This document shows positions 1 through 8,055 of a stretch of DNA of 27,358 nt, piece by piece. Origin of the DNA: an uncultured Roseburia sp. (lineage in GTDB: Bacteria > Bacillota_A > Clostridia > Lachnospirales > Lachnospiraceae). Positions within the stretch are counted from its first letter, which is position 1. Each line of letters opens with the position of its first letter. Below the pieces are notes generated by a model, which saw only the letters and a list, made by a program, of their open reading frames with translations, was not told where the DNA came from and did not search any database. The stretch spans positions 1 through 27,358 of the forward strand of contig CAAEAE010000050.1 in the NCBI GenBank assembly GCA_900753715.1, given 5' to 3'. The position numbers and the translations under genes were made by a program.

Positions 1-165
1 ATGGAAATGCTTGTACCGTTTGTAAAAGAATCGGTAGGAGAAATTAATCTGCCGGACAGAACACTAACAATGGAGAAAACGGATGGAGAGATCGCAGAAG
101 ATAATCTGGACTGGGAGAAAGAAGCTGATATGGATGCAGCATTGGATTTTGCAGACAGTTTTTAG
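1..165 (+). CDS. C-terminal part of an unrecognised protein, possibly frameshifted at its end
   Basis: The frame is open from the first base to a TAG at 163-165 (54 codons). The ATG at position 1 has no visible upstream context, so it may be an internal methionine of a gene cut by the window edge. The tail is very acidic (many Asp/Glu), and I do not recognise the family. The stop falls in a run of five T (159-163). One more T would continue the frame as LDSYEIAVTGKQTDSKE to a stop at 213-215, so the C-terminus may have been shortened by a one-base slip. Its place upstream of oriT-like DNA suggests a transfer or accessory gene of the element, but that is inference. Confidence 0.4.
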   Translation: MEMLVPFVKESVGEINLPDRTLTMEKTDGEIAEDNLDWEKEADMDAALDFADSF

Positions 166-492
166 ATAGTTATGAAATAGCAGTAACAGGAAAACAGACT
201 GACAGTAAGGAATAGCTTTACAAAAATAGAATAGCAGAAAAAGACAATGGCAGTGGTGACATTTCAGACATTATGAATTGGAGAAATGTTTATGACTGCT
301 ATTTTTATGTCTTTTAGCAGAAATGGGAAGAGATCCAGAAAAAGAAAGACAGAAATAATAGGATAATATAACAGAAAAGCGTTGGTAGATGGGTGGATTG
401 AACAAGCAAGGCGAAGAAAAGAATAGAGTGCCGGATACGGCACATGATTGTCCGATTCTTTGCATCGGAGTGATGCATGAACAGCCTGTTTC

Positions 493-543
493 AGAAAGAG
501 AAAATCTATCGAAATGGGAGCTTTTCTCTTTCTTCCACAGTCT
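493..543. repeat. 12-bp perfect inverted repeat in the pre-mobC region
   Basis: AGAAAGAGAAAA (493-504) pairs with TTTTCTCTTTCT (532-543) around a 27-nt loop. The arms are purine/pyrimidine tracts. It could be a protein-binding site of the relaxosome or a terminator of the upstream gene; no U-tract follows directly. Confidence 0.5.
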
Positions 544-756
544 GTCCCTGCACCACAAAACCACCGTCATCTCCATTTTGATCTGATAACGTAGGGTGGA
601 AAATATGGCTTGGTGGGTGTCGGTTCAGTGGTGGGGAGATGACAGGCAAGTTTCGAAAAGTGGAAAGCCACTATGCACCGGAGCCAGCCTTTGGGCTGTT
701 CCTAAACTTGCCAGAGGGCTCTGCCCCTTGGAACCCTGGCACGTCAATGGCGTAAG

Positions 757-766
757 TAATCCTGCG
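757..766 (+). other. Candidate relaxase nick site
   Basis: The sequence TAATCCTGCG contains ATCCTG followed by C, the core of the RP4/MOBP nick consensus, where cleavage falls after the G (between 764 and 765). A 7-bp hairpin (AATGTCC/GGACATT, 768-784) lies 3 nt downstream and an imperfect inverted repeat (709-741) upstream. The match is only six or seven bases, so the assignment depends on the neighbouring relaxase and hairpins. Confidence 0.45.
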
Positions 767-829
767 AAATGTCCACCGGACATTCCTACGGAACACTTAC
801 TGATTGACTAGGACGCCGTCCTGCACCTG

Positions 830-856
830 TATAAGGGAGCGTTGCACTCCCTTATA
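830..856. repeat. 10-bp perfect inverted repeat (hairpin) ahead of mobC
   Basis: TATAAGGGAG (830-839) and CTCCCTTATA (847-856) form a perfect stem with a 7-nt loop, 80 nt before the mobC start. There is no T-run after it, so it is more likely an oriT structural element than an intrinsic terminator, though it could slow transcription into mobC. Confidence 0.6.
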
Positions 857-936
857 TATCCCCTGCTAATCTACCAGCCGGAAAGGTTATGAATGATTTA
901 TAAAAAAGAAAGAGTGGAGAAAGGAGACAAAGATTT

Positions 937-1317
937 ATGCGAAAACGAAATTATACAGTAACGATACGAATGAATAAAGCAGAGTATGATCTGCTCCAAA
1001 ATAAAGTAAAGGAGTCTGGACAGACTCAGCAGGCGGTTGTAATTCATGCAATAGCAGGTTTAAAAATTGCTTCTGCAGAGGAAGTGGAAGAACTGAAAAC
1101 GCTGAATCAGATTCTTTCAGAGATACTTAGTCAGCTTCGTGGTGCAGCTACGAATTTGAATCAGATTGCAAGAAAAATGAATACGGATGGTTTTATGCCA
1201 AGGGAAGATATTCTGTATTATCTCAACAAAAATATTCTCAAATACAGGAAGGAGAGTGAAAAGATATGGCTATTAATAAGACGATTAATAAGCGGACAAA
1301 TACACATGGAGCAATGA
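937..1317 (+). CDS. mobC: MobC-like plasmid mobilisation relaxosome protein
   Basis: A 126-residue protein. The N-terminus (about 1-45, RKRNYTVTIRMNKAEYDLL) has the basic, beta-strand-then-helix look of a ribbon-helix-helix DNA-binding domain. The C-terminal half contains LRGAATNLNQIARKMN (about 68-83), the hallmark of the MobC family (PF05713). MobC proteins bind oriT and help the relaxase open the strands at the nick site. AAGGAGA at 921-927 lies 9 nt before the ATG and fixes the start. The gene overlaps the relaxase start by 52 nt, so the two are probably translationally coupled. Its own target is likely the hairpin-rich DNA just upstream. Confidence 0.88.
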   Translation: MRKRNYTVTIRMNKAEYDLLQNKVKESGQTQQAVVIHAIAGLKIASAEEVEELKTLNQILSEILSQLRGAATNLNQIARKMNTDGFMPREDILYYLNKNILKYRKESEKIWLLIRRLISGQIHMEQ

Positions 1318-2507
1318 GAAATTGTATCGAATATGTTTTGCGACAGGACAAGACAAGTGAACTGCTTACTTATGTAACAGGTCCGTACTGCCATGATGAG
1401 ATCAACTATGATCTGGTGTATAGAACCTTTTTAGAAGAAAAGAAGATGTGGGATAAAGATTCTGGGAGAATGTACGCTCACAACATTATTTCCTGGCATA
1501 AGGACGAGCAGATTACTCCGGAGCAGGCATTAGAATTTGGAAAAGAGTTTGCAGAAAATTGGTTCAGTGGATTCCAGACCTTAATGGCTGTGCATAAGGA
1601 TAAAGATCATATCCACTGCCATCTGGTTACTAATTCAGTGAGTTATGAAGATGGAAGAAAACTGCATAACACCAAAAAGGATCTGGAACGTATGAAACAG
1701 CTTACCAATCAGATGTGCCGAGAACGTGGACTAACAGTTGTCGAGAAAGGAAAGCACTTTGATGGAAGCCAGATTGAAAAAGGGGAAGTTATTGCATGGA
1801 GTAAAGATAAATATAACCTGTTCCGTCAACAGGTAAAGGACAGTTTTGTAGCGGACTGTGCAATGGCGGTATTAAAGGCACTGGAAAATTGTATCAGCAA
1901 AGAAAAGTTTATAGAAAAAATGAAACAGTTTGGATGGAGTGTGAACTGGACAGAAAAGCGGAAACACATCACATTTCAGAATCAGGATGGAAAGAAAGTG
2001 CGTGACAGCAATCTGTCAAAAACCTTTCATCTGGACATCAGCAAGGAGGGGTTAGAGAATGAATTTAATGGAAATAGGGAAAAATCCAAAGTTGCAGCCG
2101 ACAGAGACAGCAGATCAGACGAAGAACTCAGAAACTATTACAGAGAGCTTGACGCAGCCATTGCAGACACCAGAGGAATCACCAATCAAGCTCAAAGCGG
2201 AGAGGGATATTCTCGTACAGAGTTTCGAGAAAGCGAAAGAGTTCATGCGAACACAGAAAAAGCAGATACAGACACTGGAAGAAGAGAAACAGACGATCTT
2301 ATCCGACAGGCAGAGATTGCGAGAAGAAGTTCGGAAATCAACCGTAGAAATTCAGCGTTTGACAACCGAACTGTCCGAAACGCAGAAGCTGAATCAATCG
2401 CTTCAGCAGAGCAACGACGACTTGAGGAACAGAAACGGATTGATGAGCAGGAGCGAGCAAGAGCGGCTCGAAGAAGAAATAAAAGACGTTCGGGACCGGA
2501 ACTCTAA
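1266..2507 (+). CDS. Relaxase, MobA/VirD2 (MOBP) family
   Basis: A 413-residue transfer nickase. The metal-binding motif HKDKDHIHCH (residues 110-119) fits HxDxDHxHxH of the MobA/VirD2 relaxase family (PF03432). Tyr23 in NCIEYVLRQDKT is the likely nucleophile that bonds to the 5' end at the oriT nick. The catalytic domain spans roughly 1-190, followed by a region like those linking relaxase domains to accessory tails. Residues from about 265 on are highly polar (Arg, Glu, Ser, Gln), ending in a basic tail, and this is exactly the part whose DNA also encodes the next gene in another frame. GGAAGGAGAG ends 9 nt before the ATG. Partners are MobC and the oriT candidate upstream; transfer would need a coupling protein and pore from elsewhere in the element or the cell. 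Confidence 0.9.
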   Translation: MAINKTINKRTNTHGAMRNCIEYVLRQDKTSELLTYVTGPYCHDEINYDLVYRTFLEEKKMWDKDSGRMYAHNIISWHKDEQITPEQALEFGKEFAENWFSGFQTLMAVHKDKDHIHCHLVTNSVSYEDGRKLHNTKKDLERMKQLTNQMCRERGLTVVEKGKHFDGSQIEKGEVIAWSKDKYNLFRQQVKDSFVADCAMAVLKALENCISKEKFIEKMKQFGWSVNWTEKRKHITFQNQDGKKVRDSNLSKTFHLDISKEGLENEFNGNREKSKVAADRDSRSDEELRNYYRELDAAIADTRGITNQAQSGEGYSRTEFRESERVHANTEKADTDTGRRETDDLIRQAEIARRSSEINRRNSAFDNRTVRNAEAESIASAEQRRLEEQKRIDEQERARAARRRNKRRSGPEL

Positions 2508-3153
2508 ATTACAGATACAAGTGAACCAATCATCTGTGGAAGCGGTGGAACAGGCACAGCAGAAACAGGAAGAAGCTGAAAAGAAGGTAAGGACAATACA
2601 ATGTCAATATAACAAATTACAAGAGAATGCAGAAACGATGAAAGAAAAGGCGGATCAGAAAATAAAAAGTCTGAAACAAGAAATGAAAGAAAAAACAAGT
2701 TTCTGGCAGATGGCATATATTATTTTTTTAGTATTTGAGATGATAAAAAGCACAGTAGTTCAGAATGATTTAATTGCTTGTATAAAAGTTCCGGTAAGAG
2801 TTTGGTGTAGGTATGTAGAATGGGTAATTCGTCCATCAGAATTAAATATTTGGGGTGAGAAGGAATATTTTTCAACAGAATGGTCGTGGTGTTTGCGAGT
2901 TATGGCAATTATTATCATTGTCGGAGCAGTAATTGCCGGTGAAATGTTTGTTCTGAAGAAAATAGAACAGTATCGAAGAGTGTGGGATAAATATTCCATA
3001 CGGTTTATGGTGGTCAGTTTAGAGATGATTATTGTATCAAGCGATGTGTTGAGAAGATGTATGCCAATAAATCTTGTGGTATTATTTGGAATAATAAATA
3101 TCGCTGTCATAGAAATAAGGATTTATTATCGTAGAGCTAATGAAATATATTAA
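2059..3153 (+). CDS. Coiled-coil membrane protein overlapping the relaxase gene (possibly DUF6040-like)
   Basis: A 364-residue protein. Residues about 40-215 form a long Glu/Gln/Lys-rich coiled coil. After that come up to four hydrophobic segments: near 217-236, 277-299, 317-333 and 338-354. Such coiled-coil plus membrane proteins sit beside relaxases in Clostridia mobile elements, and from memory this resembles the DUF6040 family, which I cannot verify. The role is unknown; tethering relaxase-bound DNA to the membrane is a guess. The start is strongly supported: AAGGAGGGG at 2043-2051, 7 nt before the ATG. Its first 449 nt overlap the relaxase gene in the +1 frame, so about 150 residues of coiled coil and the relaxase tail share DNA. 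Confidence 0.78.
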   Translation: MNLMEIGKNPKLQPTETADQTKNSETITESLTQPLQTPEESPIKLKAERDILVQSFEKAKEFMRTQKKQIQTLEEEKQTILSDRQRLREEVRKSTVEIQRLTTELSETQKLNQSLQQSNDDLRNRNGLMSRSEQERLEEEIKDVRDRNSKLQIQVNQSSVEAVEQAQQKQEEAEKKVRTIQCQYNKLQENAETMKEKADQKIKSLKQEMKEKTSFWQMAYIIFLVFEMIKSTVVQNDLIACIKVPVRVWCRYVEWVIRPSELNIWGEKEYFSTEWSWCLRVMAIIIIVGAVIAGEMFVLKKIEQYRRVWDKYSIRFMVVSLEMIIVSSDVLRRCMPINLVVLFGIINIAVIEIRIYYRRANEIY

Positions 3154-3185
3154 AAATCAACAATGGTTATCAAAAACCAAATTTG

Positions 3186-3204
3186 ATTATTGACAATCAA
3201 TAAT
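3186..3204. promoter_or_regulatory. Operator-like palindrome over the -35 of the defence-operon promoter
   Basis: ATTATTGA (3186-3193) and TCAATAAT (3197-3204) form a perfect inverted repeat with a 3-nt spacer that covers the -35 hexamer. A 14-bp part of it, TTATTGACAATCAA (3187-3200), recurs with 13/14 identity in inverted orientation at 3232-3245, between the promoter and the first start codon. Two such copies around a promoter suggest a regulator, as yet unidentified. Confidence 0.45.
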
Positions 3205-3218
3205 GTGGGTGCTATAGT
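3190..3218 (+). promoter_or_regulatory. Strong sigma-A promoter of the restriction-modification/Qat operon
   Basis: TTGACA (3190-3195), a 17-nt spacer, and TATAGT (3213-3218) preceded by TGC, an extended -10. Transcription would start near 3225, about 40 nt before the first gene. No comparable promoter or terminator is obvious in the short junctions up to 17,322, so this one probably drives nine genes. Confidence 0.75.
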
Positions 3219-3263
3219 AAAAATATGGAAATTGATTGTGAATAACCAAAGGAGGAAGTGGCA

Positions 3264-4985
3264 TTGAAGACTTCGGTTAAAGAGCTAAAAGCAAAAGAAA
3301 TCTCAAAAGTTGAAGAGATTAGCTGGAATATTTCAAACAGGATAAGAGAATTTGGAAATGCTTCTATGTACGGTGGGTTTTGTTTAGCATATGTGGCCTA
3401 TGTATCCTTAAAAAATAAGATAACAGATATAAACCAGTTAAAAGAATATGTGGAGCTGACTTTTTCACCAGAAAGAGTCAGTTTCATAAAAGAAAATATT
3501 GGAAATTTATGGAATGTTGCAATAGAAATTTCAGAAGAATATTCAGAAGCTGCACTTTTAGCGACTGTTTTATGGTGGCAATTACAGGGAAATCGTTTCA
3601 TGGGAGAATGTGAAACACCGCAGAGTGTCATAAAGCTGGCAAATGAGATTCTTCAGATTTCAAATGATAAGGTGGCAGATTTTTGCAGCGGAATTGGTTC
3701 GTTTCTTGTGAGTGCCATAGAAAAGAGTCCAGAATCACAATTTTATGGTACAGAGATTGTGCGAGATGTAAAAGAAGTGTCAGCAATCCGTACAGAATTG
3801 ATATCTGATCGGGTAAAAATTGAGCAAAAATCAGTTTTAAATATAAAGGATAATTTGATGTTTGATAAAATATTCTGTGATTATCCATGGGGAATAAAAG
3901 CAAAAGACAGCATTGGAAGTAACGAAGCATTACAAGCAATATATGATGAGATACCAGAAGTACAGAAGGTGGCAGCAGGAGACTGGATATTTATTATAAA
4001 TGTCATGAATCACCTTAATAAAAATGGTAAGGCTGTTATTTCGGTAAGTAATGGAGTTACTTGGAATGGTGGAAATAATACAATCATTCGTGAAAAATTT
4101 ATAAAACAAGGATTTGTGGAAGCAGTGATTGCTCTTCCGCAAAATTTATATTTAAATACAGGAATTGCATGTTCATTACTGGTGCTAAGCAGAAATAATA
4201 AAAATATAAGAATGATAGATGCAACAGAAATGGTATCGGTCGGACGGAGACAGAACATTCTTAGTGATGAAAATATTTCTGAGATTGTTGAATTGTTGAA
4301 TACCGATGACAAAAATTCAAGACTGGTTTCTATTGAAGAGGTGGCGGAAAATGAATATGTTCTTAATCCTTCAAGATATCTTCAACAAGAAACAGTTGTA
4401 AAAAATGGTGTGCTTTTTGAAACTGTAATAAAGAATATAACAAGAGGAGCACAAATTAAAGCATCTGTTTTAGATGAAATTGTATCAGATAAACCGACGA
4501 ACATGCAGTACTTGATGTTGGCAAATTTACAGGATGGAATCATTAGTGACGAACTTCCATATTTAAAGGGAATAGACTCTAAATATGAAAAATATTGTAT
4601 AAAAAATGGAAGTCTGGTAATTTCCAAAAATGCATCGCCGGTGAAAATGGCGATTGCGTCTGTACAAGAAGGCAATAAGATTTTGGCAAATGGAAATCTC
4701 TATGTTATTGAACTGGATGAAGATAAGATAAATCCTTATTTCTTAAAAGCGTATCTGGAAAGCGAAAATGGGAAGGCGGCTTTATCCAGAGTCGCAGTAG
4801 GTGCTACCTTGTTAAATCTACCGGTGGAAGGATTAAAAAAGGTGATAATTCCGTTGCCGGATTTAGAAAGTCAGAAAAAAATTGCAGATCAATATTATGC
4901 GAAGCTAAGTGAGATTAAAGAATTAAAATACAAACTGGAAAAGGCAACAGAAGAACTGGAACATATTTATACGGAGGAAAAATAA
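3264..4985 (+). CDS. N6-adenine DNA methylase fused to a type I target-recognition domain
   Basis: A 573-residue protein. Residues about 110-330 resemble an HsdM methylase core: ETPQSVI before a SAM-binding motif VADFCSGIGSFL (137-148). The catalytic motif IV position reads DYPWG (206-210) instead of the usual NPPF/Y. From about 395 the protein changes to an HsdS-like recognition domain, with a typical end (IPLPDLESQKKIADQY) and a closing helix. It could be an extra modification subunit that brings its own specificity, or a degenerate regulator; activity cannot be judged from sequence. AGGAGG (3250-3255) is 8 nt from the TTG at 3264, but only 2 nt from the GTG at 3258, so TTG is the better start. 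The hsdM ATG follows the stop without a gap. Confidence 0.8.
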   Translation: MKTSVKELKAKEISKVEEISWNISNRIREFGNASMYGGFCLAYVAYVSLKNKITDINQLKEYVELTFSPERVSFIKENIGNLWNVAIEISEEYSEAALLATVLWWQLQGNRFMGECETPQSVIKLANEILQISNDKVADFCSGIGSFLVSAIEKSPESQFYGTEIVRDVKEVSAIRTELISDRVKIEQKSVLNIKDNLMFDKIFCDYPWGIKAKDSIGSNEALQAIYDEIPEVQKVAAGDWIFIINVMNHLNKNGKAVISVSNGVTWNGGNNTIIREKFIKQGFVEAVIALPQNLYLNTGIACSLLVLSRNNKNIRMIDATEMVSVGRRQNILSDENISEIVELLNTDDKNSRLVSIEEVAENEYVLNPSRYLQQETVVKNGVLFETVIKNITRGAQIKASVLDEIVSDKPTNMQYLMLANLQDGIISDELPYLKGIDSKYEKYCIKNGSLVISKNASPVKMAIASVQEGNKILANGNLYVIELDEDKINPYFLKAYLESENGKAALSRVAVGATLLNLPVEGLKKVIIPLPDLESQKKIADQYYAKLSEIKELKYKLEKATEELEHIYTEEK

Positions 4986-6746
4986 ATGAACGAGAATAAT
5001 AAATTTGATGTAGTTGGAACCAATATAGCAGAAAAAGCGACGATGATCTGGAATGTAGCAGATATGCTTAGAGGACCATTCAAACCGCATGAATATGGTT
5101 TGATAATCTTACCAATGACAGTAGTAAAAAGATTTCATGACTGCCTATTGTCGACGCATAAAGCAGTACTTGAAAAGTATGAGGAAGTAAAGAAATTTGC
5201 AGTTATTGATGGATTTTTGACAACAGCCTCTCAGTATCAGTTTTATAATATCAGCAAATATACATTTGATTCATTGCTTGCTGATCCGGAAAATATCGAA
5301 GCAAATTTTAGAGATTATTTAAATGGATTTTCTGCAAATGTCCAGGATGTGTTATCGAAGTTTGATTTTGACAACATTATCCGCAGAATGGTAGAAAGCA
5401 ATACATTATATCTGGTTATCAAAGAATTCAATTCCCAGAAAGGTTACCTGGGACCGGATAAAATCAGTGCTGTAGATTGTGGTTATATTTTTGAGGATCT
5501 GGTAAAGCGATTTTCAGAGTCTTTCGGTGAAGAAGCAGGAGCACATTTTACCAGTAGAGATATCATTTATTTGATGACAGACTTGCTTTTATCCGATGCG
5601 GATCTGAGTAAGGCGGGAAATGTAACTGTGTATGATATGGCAATGGGAACCTCTCAGATGCTTAGCTGTATGGAAGAAAGAATTCAGGAATTAAATACAG
5701 AGATTGGCGTTACCTGTTTTGGTCAGGAGTTCAATCCGTCCACTTTTGCGATTGCAAAAGCAGATATGATGATTCGGGGTGGTGATCCGAATAATATGAG
5801 GTTCGGTGATACTTTGTCAGAAGATCAGTTTAGTGGCTATCAGTTCCAGTATATCATTTCCAATCCGCCTTTTGGAATCGACTGGAAAAGAGAAAAGGCA
5901 GCAGTGGAAGCAGAAGCAAAGAAAGGTGATCTGGGAAGATTTGCACCGGGACTTCCGAAAATATCAGATGGTCAGCAGTTGTTTGTATTAAATGGTCTTT
6001 CAAAGCTTGCACCAAATGGGAAAATGGCAATTATTCAGAACGGTTCACCACTGTTTTCCGGAGATGCGGGAAGCGGACCGTCAGAAATCAGAAGATATAT
6101 TCTTGAAAATGACTGGCTGGATGCAATCGTGCAATTAGGAACCGATATGTTTATGAATACAGGCATCAGTACCTATATCTGGATTTGTTCCAAGGATAAA
6201 CCGTTGCATAGAACTGGAAAAGTGCAGTTGATAGATGCATCACATTGTTATGAAGCAAGAAGAAAAAGTATTGGAACAAAAAGAAATGATATTACGGATC
6301 AGTGTCGTGATTTGATTGTAAAGGCATATGGTGCATTTGAAAATGATGCTGTATATGGAGATAAGGAAGGTATTTATTGCCAGAGCAAAATATTCGATAC
6401 AGAGGAATTTGGATACCAGAAGATTGTCGTAGAACAACCCCATAGAGATGAAAATGGAGAAATTGTAATAAAGAAAGGCAAGCCTGTGGCAGATATATCT
6501 CTGCGTGATACAGAAAATGTGCCACTGACAGAAGATATCAAGGAGTATTTTAAGAGAGAAGTATTACCATACGCACCGGAAGCATGGATTGATGAGAAGA
6601 AGACAAAAAAAGGATATGAGATTCCAATGACAAGATATTTCTATGAATATCAGGCACCAGAACCAGTGGAAGAAATCGCAGTGCGTCTGCATGAACTGGA
6701 ACTGGAAATTCAGAGCAGTTTGGATACTTTGTTTGGGGGTGAATGA
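4986..6746 (+). CDS. hsdM: Type I restriction-modification methyltransferase subunit HsdM
   Basis: A 586-residue adenine-N6 methylase. An N-terminal helical domain (IWNVADMLRGPFKPHEYGLIILPM, about 17-40, then KRF) is typical of HsdM. FTSRDI leads into SAM motif I YDMAMGTSQML (216-226; the usual Cys-Gly is Met-Gly), and motif IV is a standard NPPF (293-296). The C-terminal region carries the family's acidic extension and final helix. Two copies are expected to join one HsdS to methylate host DNA, and HsdR joins to restrict unmodified DNA. The start directly follows the preceding stop, and the stop lies 1 nt before hsdS. The fused methylase just upstream makes this locus unusual, with two methylase-like subunits. 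Confidence 0.93.
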   Translation: MNENNKFDVVGTNIAEKATMIWNVADMLRGPFKPHEYGLIILPMTVVKRFHDCLLSTHKAVLEKYEEVKKFAVIDGFLTTASQYQFYNISKYTFDSLLADPENIEANFRDYLNGFSANVQDVLSKFDFDNIIRRMVESNTLYLVIKEFNSQKGYLGPDKISAVDCGYIFEDLVKRFSESFGEEAGAHFTSRDIIYLMTDLLLSDADLSKAGNVTVYDMAMGTSQMLSCMEERIQELNTEIGVTCFGQEFNPSTFAIAKADMMIRGGDPNNMRFGDTLSEDQFSGYQFQYIISNPPFGIDWKREKAAVEAEAKKGDLGRFAPGLPKISDGQQLFVLNGLSKLAPNGKMAIIQNGSPLFSGDAGSGPSEIRRYILENDWLDAIVQLGTDMFMNTGISTYIWICSKDKPLHRTGKVQLIDASHCYEARRKSIGTKRNDITDQCRDLIVKAYGAFENDAVYGDKEGIYCQSKIFDTEEFGYQKIVVEQPHRDENGEIVIKKGKPVADISLRDTENVPLTEDIKEYFKREVLPYAPEAWIDEKKTKKGYEIPMTRYFYEYQAPEPVEEIAVRLHELELEIQSSLDTLFGGE

Positions 6747-6747
6747 T

Positions 6748-8055
6748 ATGAGTAGAGAGATGAAAGATTCTGGGGTTGAATGGATTGGGGAGATACCGAA
6801 AAATTGGAATGTGCAACGTGTAAAAAATGCATTTGTTCGAAAAAAAGCAGAAGCACATCAAGAAAATCCTGTTGTTTTATCTCTTGCAAGGGCAGGAGTA
6901 AAAGTACGTGATTTATCAAAAAATGAAGGACAAATAGCAGAAAGCTATTACAATTATAATCTTGTAGAGTTTGGGGATTTGTTATTGAATCCAATGGATT
7001 TATACAGTGGTGCTAATTGTAGTATTTCAATGGTTGAAGGAGTTATTAGTCCAGCTTATATCAATCTTCGTGCAAAAAGTGGCTATAGTTCAAGATTCTA
7101 TGATTATTACTTTAAAACACAGTACTGGTCAATGGCAATGTTTGCACATGGGAAAGGTGTTTCTTTTGAGAATAGATGGACCCTAGGAATTGAAGAATTG
7201 TTTAACTATAAAATTCCGGTACCGTTGGAGAACGAGCAAGATAAAATTGCAGATTTTTTAGATGGACAATGTGAGAAAATAAATTTAGCAATAGAAAAAG
7301 CTAAAGTATCTATCGAGGAATATCGAAATTTAAAACAGTCATTTATTACACAAATTGTAACAAAAGGGATCAATGAAAATGATACGATGAAGGAGAGCGG
7401 AATTGAGTGGATAGGTAAAATTCCGGCTTCATGGAAAGTAACACAACTACGACATTGTGCAAGTATAAGATCTGGGATTACATTGGGAAAAACATATTCA
7501 AAAGATACTGAATTAGTTGAAATGCCATATTTAAGAGTAGCAAATGTCCAGGATGGTTATGTAGATACGAATGATATTGCTGTTCTTCAAGTAAGTAAAG
7601 ATGAAATAGAGAAATATAGCTTATCAGCTGGAGAAGTTCTTATGACAGAAGGAGGGGACAGGGATAAGCTGGGACGCGGTTGTGTATGGGATGGACGAAT
7701 TACACCATGTTTGCATCAGAATCACATTTTTGCTGTTAAAGTAAAAGAGAAACTGTTAAATCCACATTATTTAGAATATTTAACGGCTTCATCTGTTGGA
7801 CGTACTTATTTTGATGTTACTGCGGTGAAAACAACGAATCTTGCATGCACAAGTTCAAGTAAGGTGTTAGCATTCACAATTCCTTTGCCAAGTATAGATG
7901 AGCAGAATGAAATTGTAGATTATTTAAAAGAAAAATGTGGTTGTATTGAAAATGTTATTTTTAAGAAAGAGCAGTTTATAAGTGAACTGGAAAATTACAA
8001 AAAATCCCTGATTTACGAATATGTCACCGGGAAGAAGGAGGTGCCGGAAATTTGA
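6748..8055 (+). CDS. hsdS: Type I restriction specificity subunit HsdS
   Basis: A 435-residue DNA-recognition subunit with two half-repeats. Each begins with KxSGxEWIGxIPxxW (near residue 6 and near 215) and holds a target-recognition domain. Each then closes with a conserved stretch, [16 protein letters not shown] (about 157-172) and [16 protein letters not shown] (about 378-393), leading into a long spacer helix. The two domains read the two halves of a split target site. The start at 6748 (MSREMKDSG) is preferred over an upstream in-frame ATG at 6643 that lies wholly inside hsdM; a G-rich ribosome site precedes it. The stop overlaps the hsdR start. No recombinase or second hsdS lies nearby, so there is no sign of phase-variable shuffling in the window. 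Confidence 0.93.
   Translation: MSREMKDSGVEWIGEIPKNWNVQRVKNAFVRKKAEAHQENPVVLSLARAGVKVRDLSKNEGQIAESYYNYNLVEFGDLLLNPMDLYSGANCSISMVEGVISPAYINLRAKSGYSSRFYDYYFKTQYWSMAMFAHGKGVSFENRWTLGIEELFNYKIPVPLENEQDKIADFLDGQCEKINLAIEKAKVSIEEYRNLKQSFITQIVTKGINENDTMKESGIEWIGKIPASWKVTQLRHCASIRSGITLGKTYSKDTELVEMPYLRVANVQDGYVDTNDIAVLQVSKDEIEKYSLSAGEVLMTEGGDRDKLGRGCVWDGRITPCLHQNHIFAVKVKEKLLNPHYLEYLTASSVGRTYFDVTAVKTTNLACTSSSKVLAFTIPLPSIDEQNEIVDYLKEKCGCIENVIFKKEQFISELENYKKSLIYEYVTGKKEVPEI

Larger units (their letters stand above)
428..856. other. Candidate origin of transfer (oriT) region with a cluster of hairpins
   Basis: Positions 166-936 carry no convincing gene. Within them I see a series of inverted repeats: GTGCCG/CGGCAC (428-443), TGCATC/GATGCA (461-477), a 12-bp pair (493-543), AGTGG/CCACT (659-672), TGCCAG/CTGGCA (709-741), AATGTCC/GGACATT (768-784), AGGAC/GTCCT (810-822) and a 10-bp pair (830-856). 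It lies directly upstream of mobC and the relaxase gene, the usual place for an oriT in MOBP-type elements, and contains a match to the RP4-class nick core (757-766). An ORF at 596-811 covers part of it but looks like a by-product of the conserved DNA. The oriT call is inference from structure and position. Confidence 0.6.

Noticed and set aside
389..586. Rightward 65-codon ORF and an opposite-strand 101-codon ORF at 271-576
   Set aside because: No ribosome site, no recognisable protein features, and both run through three inverted repeats.
596..811. Rightward 71-codon ORF (Trp-rich, begins MENMAWWVSVQWW) with a weak ribosome site
   Set aside because: It lies across the nick-like site and several hairpins of the oriT candidate, has odd composition and no domain. 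It is more likely a passenger of conserved structural DNA.
6643..6747. N-terminal extension of hsdS
   Set aside because: The upstream ATG lies in hsdM, the extra 35 residues do not look like HsdS, and 6748 has its own ribosome site next to the hsdM stop.
6748..8055. Phase-variable hsdS shuffling
   Set aside because: Only one hsdS is visible, the repeats within it are the normal half-repeats, and no adjacent invertase is present; the integrase is 11 kb away and belongs to the element's own excision.
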